Positions 28,609-35,751 of a DNA stretch of 64,000 bases are shown here, in pieces. Positions within the stretch are counted from its first letter, which is position 1. The number at the start of each line of letters is the position of its first letter. The stretch comes from Streptomyces camponoticapitis (GTDB lineage Bacteria; Actinomycetota; Actinomycetes; Streptomycetales; Streptomycetaceae), in contig NZ_BMMV01000004.1 in NCBI RefSeq assembly GCF_014646115.1, positions 1-64,000 on the forward strand, read 5' to 3'. The notes under the pieces were generated by a model that did not search any database, was not told the origin of the DNA, and saw only the letters and a list, made by a program, of their open reading frames with translations. Made by a program: the position numbers and the translations under genes.

Positions 28609-30957
28609 GTGTCGGCGCCGCTGAACCCGCCCGCCGACAACCCGCTGAGGATCGCCGTCATCGGCGGCGGACCCGGCGGGCTGTACGCCGCCGTCCTGCT
28701 CAAACGGCTCGATCCGCGCCGCGAGATAACCGTGTGGGAGCGCAACGCCCCCGACGACACCTTCGGTTTCGGCGTCGTCCTCTCCGACGAGACCCTCGGC
28801 GGAATCCAGCACGCCGACCCCACCGTCCACAGTGCCCTCCAGGACGAGTTCGTGCGCTGGGACGACATCGACATCGTCCACCGGGGCCGCGCCCTGACCT
28901 CCGGCGGTCACGGCTTCGCCGCCCTGGGCCGCCGCCGGCTCTTGGAAATCCTCCACGAGCGCTGCGCGTCACTGGGCGTACGGCTCCGCTTCCGCACCCA
29001 GGCACCGCCCGCCGCCGAACTGGCCGCCGCCCACGACCTGGTGATCGCCGCCGACGGTGTCAACAGCCGCACCCGCGAGACCCACGCCGATGTCTTCCGG
29101 CCCACCGTCACCACCGAACGCTGCCGCTACATCTGGCTGGCCGCCGATTTCGCCTTCGACGCGTTCCGCTTCGAGATCGCCGAGACCGAGCACGGCGTGA
29201 TGCAGCTGCACGGCTATCCGTTCTCGACCGACGCCAGCACCGTCATCGTCGAGATGCGTGAAGAGGTCTGGTACGCCGCCGGGTTCGACACACTCGACGA
29301 GGGGCAGTCCACCGAGCGGTGCGCGAAGATCTTCGCCGACGCGCTCGGCGGCCGGGCGCTGCGCGCCAACAAGTCGTCCTGGACGGCGTTCCGTACGGTC
29401 GTGAACGAACGCTGGAGCCACGGCAACACCGTCCTCATCGGCGACGCCGCCCACACCGCGCACTTCTCCATCGGCTCCGGCACGAAGCTCGCCGTCGAGG
29501 ACGCCCTCGCGCTCGCCGCGTGCGTCGAGGAGCGGCGGAAATCCGGGGGACCGGACGACCTGCCTGCCGCGCTCGCCGCGTACGAGGCCGAGCGACGGCC
29601 CGTCGTGGAGTCCACGCAGCGCGCGGCGGCGGCGAGTCTGCGCTGGTTCGAGGAGCTGGCCACCTACACGGACCAGCCGGCCCGGCAGTTCGCGTTCGGC
29701 CTCCTCACCCGCAGTCGCCGCGTCACGCACGACAATCTGCGGCTGCGCGACGCGGGATTCACCGGCGCGGTGGAGGAGGACTTCGGCTGTGAACCCGGTA
29801 CGCCCCCGATGTTCACCCCCTTCCGGCTGCGGGGACTGACGCTGCGCAACCGGGTGGTCGTCTCGGCCATGGACATGTATGTCGCCGATGAGGGTGTGCC
29901 GGGCGACTTCCACCTCGTGCACCTCGGGGCCCGGGCCCTCGGCGGGGCGGGTCTCGTCATGACCGAGATGGTGTGTGTCAGCCCGGAGGGCAGGATCACC
30001 CCGGGTTGCACCGGGCTCTGGACCGACGCACAGGGCGCCGCCTGGCGGCGGGTGACGGACTTCGTCCACAACGGGGCACCGGGCGCCCCCGATTCACCTC
30101 ATGCGTCCGGCGCCGCGATCGGCGTTCAGCTCGGCCACTCGGGCCGCAAGGGCTCCACCCGCCTCATGTGGGAGGGCATGGACCAGCCGCTGCCGGACGG
30201 CAACTGGCCGCTGTCCGCCGCCTCGGCCCTGCCGTATCTCCCCGGCGTCAGCCAGGTCCCGCACGCGCTCGACCGGGCCGGACTGACCGCGATCCGCGAG
30301 CAGTTCGCGTCCGCGACCCGGCGCGCCGCGGGTGCGGGCTTCGACCTGCTCGAACTCCACTGCGCCCATGGGTATCTGCTTTCCGGTTTCCTCTCCCCGC
30401 TGACCAACACGCGGACCGACGCGTACGGCGGCGACCTCGCGGGACGGCTGCGCTATCCACTCGAAGTCTTCGACGCCGTAAGGGAGTTGTGGCCGGACGA
30501 GAGGCCGATGACGGTACGGATCTCCGCCACCGACTGGGCCGCGGGCGGCAACACCGCCGAGGAGGCGGTCGAGATCGCCCGCGCGTTCGCCGCGCACGGC
30601 GCCGACGCGATCGACGTGTCGACCGGGCAGGTCGTCCCCGGGGAACGCCCCGAGTTCGGCCGCTCCTACCAGACGCCGTTCGCCGACCGGATCCGTAACA
30701 CCCTCTCGGTGCCGGTGGTCGCCGTCGGCGCCATCTCGTCGTGGGACGACGTCAATTCGCTGCTGCTGGCCGGCCGCGCCGATCTGTGCGCGCTGGCCCG
30801 CCCCCACCTCTACGACCCGCACTGGACCCTGCACGCTGCGGCCGACCAGGGCTACAGCGGTCCGGCCGCGCCATGGCCGCCGCCGTACCGGGCGGGCAGC
30901 CGCACACCCCCGACGGGCCGCACGGACGGCCCGAAACCGAGGCTCACCCTGACGTGA
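28609..30957 (+). CDS. Bifunctional aryl-CoA 5-hydroxylase / flavin oxidoreductase (salicylyl- or 2-aminobenzoyl-CoA type)
   Basis: 782 residues, a fusion. Residues 1-395: FAD aromatic hydroxylase with GGGPGG (19-24), DG-type motif and GDAAHTAHFSIGSGTKLAVEDA. Residues ~400-780: Old Yellow Enzyme-type FMN barrel starting MFTPFRLRGLTLRNRVVVSAMDMY, with QLGHSGRKGS and HCAHGYLLSGFLSP. Two families share this architecture: salicylyl-CoA 5-hydroxylase (gentisate route) and 2-aminobenzoyl-CoA monooxygenase/reductase, which hydroxylates and then reduces the ring. With a RidA homologue, an acyl-CoA dehydrogenase and a hydratase nearby and no gentisate dioxygenase, I favour the 2-aminobenzoyl-CoA function. 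GTG start. Confidence 0.88.
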   Translation: MSAPLNPPADNPLRIAVIGGGPGGLYAAVLLKRLDPRREITVWERNAPDDTFGFGVVLSDETLGGIQHADPTVHSALQDEFVRWDDIDIVHRGRALTSGGHGFAALGRRRLLEILHERCASLGVRLRFRTQAPPAAELAAAHDLVIAADGVNSRTRETHADVFRPTVTTERCRYIWLAADFAFDAFRFEIAETEHGVMQLHGYPFSTDASTVIVEMREEVWYAAGFDTLDEGQSTERCAKIFADALGGRALRANKSSWTAFRTVVNERWSHGNTVLIGDAAHTAHFSIGSGTKLAVEDALALAACVEERRKSGGPDDLPAALAAYEAERRPVVESTQRAAAASLRWFEELATYTDQPARQFAFGLLTRSRRVTHDNLRLRDAGFTGAVEEDFGCEPGTPPMFTPFRLRGLTLRNRVVVSAMDMYVADEGVPGDFHLVHLGARALGGAGLVMTEMVCVSPEGRITPGCTGLWTDAQGAAWRRVTDFVHNGAPGAPDSPHASGAAIGVQLGHSGRKGSTRLMWEGMDQPLPDGNWPLSAASALPYLPGVSQVPHALDRAGLTAIREQFASATRRAAGAGFDLLELHCAHGYLLSGFLSPLTNTRTDAYGGDLAGRLRYPLEVFDAVRELWPDERPMTVRISATDWAAGGNTAEEAVEIARAFAAHGADAIDVSTGQVVPGERPEFGRSYQTPFADRIRNTLSVPVVAVGAISSWDDVNSLLLAGRADLCALARPHLYDPHWTLHAAADQGYSGPAAPWPPPYRAGSRTPPTGRTDGPKPRLTLT

Positions 30958-31408
30958 CCGGGCCCGGGGCGCCGTCCTCGCCCCGCGCGCCGTTCAGGCA
31001 CTCGTGGCACAGGCAGCCCTCCGGGTGCGGCGCACCGGCGAAGGCCTCACTCCGGTACGTCGCCGCCAGCCGTTCCAGACCGGTGGCCCGCCGCCGCACA
31101 CATTCCTCGTCATGCCCCTCGGGCCGGGCGCGGCGCAGCACGGCGGGGGAGTGCACGAGCTTCGCCCGGAAGGTGTGCAGATGCCGGGTCGGGGTGGCGA
31201 TGGTGATCCAGTGACCGGTGTTGCGTGCCTGGCCGATCGCGGTCACTTCCATGTTGCCCATGCCGGGGTAGTCGAGGACGACGAAGACCCGGGCGCCGCC
31301 CTTGTACGCCTTCGTACCGGGCCGCAACTCCTGGCCGCCGTCGCCGTAACGGCGCCACCGCACGACGTTGGCGACGACCATCCACTGCGGTTCCGGTGCC
31401 CCGTCCAT
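30944..31408 (-). CDS. Conserved hypothetical protein with C-terminal Cys/His motif
   Basis: 154 residues. N-terminal half is beta-rich (WMVVANVVRWRRYGDGGQE...GARVFVVLDYPGMGNMEVTAIG), followed by an Arg-rich helical part and HPEGCLCHECLNG, a CxCxxC cluster that may bind metal. I do not recognise the family. It is downstream of paaX on the same strand (43 bases) and its 3' end overlaps the end of the hydroxylase gene by 14 bases. Cotranscription with paaX is plausible. Confidence 0.6.
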   Translation of the reverse strand: MDGAPEPQWMVVANVVRWRRYGDGGQELRPGTKAYKGGARVFVVLDYPGMGNMEVTAIGQARNTGHWITIATPTRHLHTFRAKLVHSPAVLRRARPEGHDEECVRRRATGLERLAATYRSEAFAGAPHPEGCLCHECLNGARGEDGAPGPVTSG

Positions 31409-31451
31409 GATCCCGATAATGGCCGCGCCCGGCCCCGCGAGTCATCTCATT

Positions 31452-32282
31452 TCATGCGGGGCGTACGAACTCGGCGCCCGCGTCGCGCAGTTGGGCGTGC
31501 AGTGCGCTGAAGACCTCCACCGAACGTCCGCCCGGCCACCCCCTCGGCAGCAGCTCCACCGGCAACCCTGGGTCCGCGTAGGGGAGTTGGCGCCAGGAGT
31601 CGAGCGCCAGCGAGTAGTCCCGGTAGGCGTCCTCGGCGGAGCCGGCGCCGGGTCCGTCCGGCGGACCGTGCGTCTCCCACCGCCGCAGCACCGGCTCGTG
31701 CGCCTTCAGGAACTCCGTGTGCAGCGCGGCGATCTCCCCGAGGTCCCACCACCGCCCCACCGCCTCGGCCGTCGCCGCGAAACCCAGGTGCTCGCCGCGG
31801 AACAGGTCGACGTACGGATCGAGCCGCAGCCGCTCCAGCACGTGCCGCGTCTCCTCGTACAGATGGCCCGGCGCGATCCACACACCCGGCGCGGCGGTCC
31901 CGAAGCCCAGCCGGGCCAGCCGGGATCGCAGTTGATGACGCTTGTGCCGCTCGGCCTCCGGGACGGAGAACACCGCCAGCACCCAGCCGTCCGACAGCCG
32001 GGGCACGGGACGGCCGTAGATACGCCGGTCCCCGTCGTCGAGAAGCTGCCGCGCGTCGGCCGAGAGCGCGTAACCCGCCGCGCCCTCCGGCGTGCGCTCG
32101 GCGATCAGCAGCCCCCGGCGCTTGAGCCGCGACACCGACGACCGCACCGACGGCGCGTCGACCCCGAGCGCGCCGAGCAGCCGGACCAGCTCGGCAACGG
32201 CGAGGGGGGCGCCGTCCGGCATCCGGCCGTACGCGCCGTAGAGGGTGACGATCAGGGATCGCGGGGTGTGCTGCTCGGCCAC
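31452..32282 (-). CDS. PaaX-family transcriptional regulator
   Basis: 276 residues. Architecture matches PaaX: N-terminal winged helix (RSLIVTLYGAYGR...GVDAPSVRSSVSRLKRRGLL), central PaaX domain (WVLAVFSVPEAERHKRHQLRSRLARLGFGTAAPGVWIAP) and C-terminal region (HTEFLKAHEPVLRRW). PaaX proteins repress aryl-CoA catabolism until an aryl-CoA ligand binds. GTG start at 32282, 43 bases after the ligase stop, so it is probably cotranscribed with the ligase. The shared palindromes at 27670 and 34035 are its likely targets. Confidence 0.92.
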   Translation of the reverse strand: MAEQHTPRSLIVTLYGAYGRMPDGAPLAVAELVRLLGALGVDAPSVRSSVSRLKRRGLLIAERTPEGAAGYALSADARQLLDDGDRRIYGRPVPRLSDGWVLAVFSVPEAERHKRHQLRSRLARLGFGTAAPGVWIAPGHLYEETRHVLERLRLDPYVDLFRGEHLGFAATAEAVGRWWDLGEIAALHTEFLKAHEPVLRRWETHGPPDGPGAGSAEDAYRDYSLALDSWRQLPYADPGLPVELLPRGWPGGRSVEVFSALHAQLRDAGAEFVRPA

Positions 32283-32325
32283 GTGATCACTCTAGGGGGT
32301 GGACAGGGCGGCCCCTGAGCGATGT

Positions 32326-33978
32326 TCAGGAACCCGGCCGGAGCCGGAAGCGCTGGAGTTTGCCTGTCGGTGTACGGGGGAGCGCGTCCAGGAACTCGAA
32401 GACGCGCGGGCATTTGTACGGCACGAGCCGCGTCGTGACGAACGCGCGGAGCGCTTCCTCCGTCTCCTCGCCGGGCCGGGCCCCCTCCCGGAGCACTATG
32501 TACGCCGCCACTATCTGGCCCCGCAACTCGTCGGGATGTCCCACCACCGCCGCCTCCGCCACGTCGGGGTGCGCCAGCAGCGCCTCCTCGACCTGGGGGC
32601 CCGCGATGTTGTACCCGGCCGAGATGATCATGTCGTCCGCGCGTGCGACATAGCGGAAGTAGCCGTCCGGCTCCCGCACATAGGTGTCGCCCGTGAGGTT
32701 CCAGCCGTCGCGTACGTAGACGGACTGGCGCGGATCGGCGAGATAGCGGCAGCCCACCGGGCCCCGGACGGCGAGCAGCCCGGGCTCCCCGTCGGGCAGC
32801 GGGTCGCCGCATTCGTCGACGACACGCGCCTGCCAGCCGGGCACCGGCACGCCCGTCGTGCCCGGTCTGACCGCGTCGTCGGCGGCCGAGATGAAGATGT
32901 GCAGCAGCTCGGTGGCGCCGATGCCGTTGATGACGCGGATCCCGGTCCGGTCGTACCAGTCCTGCCAGGTGGCGGCGGGCAGATTCTCCCCCGCCGACAC
33001 ACAGCGGCGCAGCCCGGAGATGTCGTACGCGCCCCCTCCCGCCCCGTCCGCCGCGCCCAGCTCGGTGAGCATCACGCGGTACGCCGTCGGCGCCGTGAAC
33101 AGCACCGACACCCCGCGCTCGGCGACAGCCCCCAACAGCTGCCTGGGACCCGCGTGTTCGAGCAGCAGCGTCGACGCGCCCGCCCGCATCGGGAAGACCA
33201 CCAGGCCGCCGAGCCCGAAGGTGAAGCCGAGCGGCGGACTGCCGGCGAACACGTCGTCCGGCTCCGGGCGCAGCACATGGCGCGAGAACGTGTCGGCTAT
33301 GGAGAGGACGTCGCGGTGGAAGTGCATACAGCCCTTGGGCCGCCCCGTCGTCCCCGAGGTGAAGGCGATGAGGGCGACATCGTCGGCGGCGGTCTCCACC
33401 GCCTCGTACCGGTCCGGTTTCCGCTCCGCCAGCCGTAGCAGATCGTCCGGCGCGTCCCCTCCGTACGTCGTGACGCGCAGCCCCGGCACCTCCGCCTCGA
33501 CCAGGTCGTCCACCGACCTGATGTCGCAGAGCGCGTGTGTGGCCCGCGCGATCTCGCACATCGTGGCCAGCTCGCGGGCCCGCTGCTGGGCGAGGACCGT
33601 CACCGCCACCGCGCCCGCCTTCAGGACGGCGAGCCAGCACGCCGCCAGCCAGGGCGTCGTCGGGCCGCGCAGCAGGACCCGGTTGCCCGGCACCACACCC
33701 AGGTCGCAGGTCAGGACATGGGCGATCCGGTCGACGTGGCCGCGCAGTTGGCCGTACGACCAGGTGTCGCCCGACGGGAGATGGAAGACGGGGCGGCCGG
33801 CGCCGAAGCGCTCCACGGTGCGGTCGAGCAGTTCGACGGCGCAGTTGAGCCGGTCGGGCCCGCGCAGACCGGGCGGGTCGAAGACGAGTTCCGGCCACTG
33901 CTCGGGCGGGGGCAGATGGTCGCGCGGAAAAGTGTCGCGGTGCGCCGAGGGTGTCAGAACCGCCGGTGTCAGCTCCAT
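32326..33978 (-). CDS. Aryl-CoA ligase (benzoate/2-aminobenzoate-CoA ligase-like)
   Basis: 550 residues, ANL superfamily: P-loop TSGTTGRPKG (A3), GENLPAATW (typical SAGExLP of benzoate-type ligases), A5 NGIGATELLHIFISA, YRYLADP, A8 and C-terminal Lys in RTPTGKLQRF (A10). Benzoate-like length and motifs; it should activate an aromatic acid to its CoA thioester as the entry step of the pathway. Transcribed divergently from the acyl-CoA dehydrogenase; the shared operator copy 2 lies between them. Confidence 0.9.
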   Translation of the reverse strand: MELTPAVLTPSAHRDTFPRDHLPPPEQWPELVFDPPGLRGPDRLNCAVELLDRTVERFGAGRPVFHLPSGDTWSYGQLRGHVDRIAHVLTCDLGVVPGNRVLLRGPTTPWLAACWLAVLKAGAVAVTVLAQQRARELATMCEIARATHALCDIRSVDDLVEAEVPGLRVTTYGGDAPDDLLRLAERKPDRYEAVETAADDVALIAFTSGTTGRPKGCMHFHRDVLSIADTFSRHVLRPEPDDVFAGSPPLGFTFGLGGLVVFPMRAGASTLLLEHAGPRQLLGAVAERGVSVLFTAPTAYRVMLTELGAADGAGGGAYDISGLRRCVSAGENLPAATWQDWYDRTGIRVINGIGATELLHIFISAADDAVRPGTTGVPVPGWQARVVDECGDPLPDGEPGLLAVRGPVGCRYLADPRQSVYVRDGWNLTGDTYVREPDGYFRYVARADDMIISAGYNIAGPQVEEALLAHPDVAEAAVVGHPDELRGQIVAAYIVLREGARPGEETEEALRAFVTTRLVPYKCPRVFEFLDALPRTPTGKLQRFRLRPGS

Positions 33979-34034
33979 CGTTCGCCCCCTCGTGGGGTGG
34001 CTTGGTGGCCTTGTGCTTCGAGCGTATCGTGTAG

Positions 34035-34048
34035 GTGACGGCAGTCAA
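34035..34048. promoter_or_regulatory. Putative PaaX-regulon operator, copy 2
   Basis: GTGACGGCAGTCAA, identical to copy 1 in 13 of 14 bases, in the 106-base divergent region between the aryl-CoA ligase (start 33978) and the acyl-CoA dehydrogenase (start 34085). Central position suits control of both directions. Confidence 0.7.
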
Positions 34049-34084
34049 CAGTCCGCGATAGACGCGATTCAAGTGAGGGCCCGG

Positions 34085-35206
34085 ATGCCCGTATTCTCGC
34101 TCGATCCGGCACAAAAGCACTGGTGCGACGAGCTGCGCGCCGTCGCCGCCGACCGCCTGCGCCCGCTCGCCGAGAAGGGCGGGCCGGGCCGGATCAACCG
34201 CCCGCTCGTCGCCGCTCTCGGTGAGCTGGGGCTCCTCGACCGCATGCTGACCGCGGGAGCGCTCGACCTCTGTCTGCTGCGCGAATCCCTGGCCCACGGC
34301 TGTACGGAGGCGGAGACCGCGCTCGCCCTCCAGGGGCTCGGCAGTTACCCGATCGTCCAGTCCGGCACCGACGGACAACGGGCGCGCTGGCTGCCCGAGG
34401 TGGCCGCGGGCCGCGCCGTGGCCGCGTTCGCGCTGAGCGAGCCGGGCGCCGGGTCCGACGCGGCGGCGCTCGCGCTCACCGCCGTCCCGCGGGAGGGTCC
34501 GGACGGCCCCGGCTGGCTGCTCACCGGCGAGAAGCGCTGGATCTCCAACGCGCCCGAGGCCGACTTCTACACCGTCTTCGCCCGTACGACCGCGGGCGCC
34601 GGCGCGCGCGGTGTCACCGCGTTCCTCGTCCCCGCCGACCGGCCCGGACTGACCGGCACACCGATCGAGATGCTCTCGCCGCACCCCATCGGCGCCCTGG
34701 CCTTCGACTCCGTACCGGTGAGCGCCGCCGATGTCCTGGGTGAGGTGGACCGGGGCTTCCGTGTCGCCATGGACACCCTCAATCTCTTCCGCCCGAGCGT
34801 CGGCGCGTTCGCGGTCGGCATGGCGGGCGCCGCCCTGGAGGCGACCCTCGCCCACACCGCGGACCGCACGGCGTTCGGCGGCCCGCTCAAGGACCTCCAG
34901 TCCGTCTCCCACCAGGTCGCGGAGATGGCGACGCGTACGGAGGCGGCCCGGCTGCTGGTGTACGCGGCGGCGGAGGCGTACGACTCGGGGGCGCCGGACG
35001 TGCCGCGCCGGTCGGCGATGGCGAAGCTGTTCGCGACGGAGACCGCGCAGTACGTCGTCGACGCCGCCGTCCAGCTCCACGGCGCACGCGCCCTGCAACG
35101 CGGGCATCTGCTGGAACACCTCTACCGGGAGGTCCGCGCGCCCCGTATCTACGAGGGCGCGACCGAGGTCCAACGCACCATCATCGCGAAGGAGTTGTAC
35201 GGATGA
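34085..35206 (+). CDS. Acyl-CoA dehydrogenase
   Basis: 373 residues. FAD-dependent dehydrogenase: FALSEPGAGSDAAAL, TGEKRWISNA, RTAFGGPLKDLQSVSHQVAEMA, ending IYEGATEVQRTIIAKELYG with the C-terminal catalytic Glu region. It is shorter than usual at the N-terminus (no full first helical bundle deletion evident). In an aryl-CoA route it would oxidise the reduced, ring-opened or cyclic acyl-CoA. RBS GAGGGCCC before ATG 34085. Coupled by ATGA to the RidA-like gene. The last residues include ELYG. Confidence 0.92.
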   Translation: MPVFSLDPAQKHWCDELRAVAADRLRPLAEKGGPGRINRPLVAALGELGLLDRMLTAGALDLCLLRESLAHGCTEAETALALQGLGSYPIVQSGTDGQRARWLPEVAAGRAVAAFALSEPGAGSDAAALALTAVPREGPDGPGWLLTGEKRWISNAPEADFYTVFARTTAGAGARGVTAFLVPADRPGLTGTPIEMLSPHPIGALAFDSVPVSAADVLGEVDRGFRVAMDTLNLFRPSVGAFAVGMAGAALEATLAHTADRTAFGGPLKDLQSVSHQVAEMATRTEAARLLVYAAAEAYDSGAPDVPRRSAMAKLFATETAQYVVDAAVQLHGARALQRGHLLEHLYREVRAPRIYEGATEVQRTIIAKELYG

Positions 35207-35622
35207 GTCTGCAGCGGACCAACCCGGCCGAACTCGCGCCGCCCTCCGGCTTCTCGCACGCGGTGAGCGTGACGGCGACGGACGGCCGGCTGGTCTTCCT
35301 GGCCGGCCAGACCGCGCTCGACGGGGCGGGCACGATCGTGGGGGAGACCCTGGTCGAGCAGTTCGAGACCGCCCTCGGCAACCTCCTCGCCGCGCTGGCC
35401 GCGACAGGCGGCGCCCCGGCGCATCTCGCGCGTGTCACCGTCTACGCCACCGACATCGCGGACTACCGCGCCCACGCCGCCGAACTGGGCCGGGTGTGGA
35501 AGCGCCTCGCGGGCCGCGACTACCCGGCGATGGCGGTGATCGGTACGGTCCGGCTCTGGGACGAGAGCGCGCTGGTGGAGCTGGACGGCATCGCGATGGT
35601 CCCCGCCGAATCGGCGAGTTGA
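35203..35622 (+). CDS. Rid-family (RidA/YjgF-like) protein, catalytic Arg replaced
   Basis: 139 residues: FLAGQTALDGAGTIVG, EQFETALGNLLAALAATGG, and the C-terminal DYPAMAVIGTVRLWDESALVELDGIAM. In RidA the imine-hydrolysing Arg sits in the 'PAR' motif; here it is Met110 (PAM). It therefore belongs with Rid subgroups lacking that Arg, whose activity is unclear. Its place at the end of an aryl-CoA operon suggests a step involving an amino/imino compound, consistent with anthranilate as substrate. ATGA overlap with the dehydrogenase. Confidence 0.85.
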   Translation: MSLQRTNPAELAPPSGFSHAVSVTATDGRLVFLAGQTALDGAGTIVGETLVEQFETALGNLLAALAATGGAPAHLARVTVYATDIADYRAHAAELGRVWKRLAGRDYPAMAVIGTVRLWDESALVELDGIAMVPAESAS

Positions 35623-35680
35623 GTAAAAGTTAAGTAATCTTCGCCCAACTCCCTTACCCGCAAAGCGGAAATATGCTTGA

Positions 35681-35696
35681 CCGGTCTATGGACCGG
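35681..35696. promoter_or_regulatory. LacI-type operator of the mannosidase operon
   Basis: CCGGTCTATGGACCGG, perfect 6-base arms, 4-base centre; extended by GA...GC on each side. It lies 56 bases before the mannosidase ATG, a usual repressor position. Confidence 0.55.
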
Positions 35697-35751
35697 GCCA
35701 CGTGACCGCCTCTACGTTGAACGGCACGCCGTGCGAGAACGGAGCATCCGC

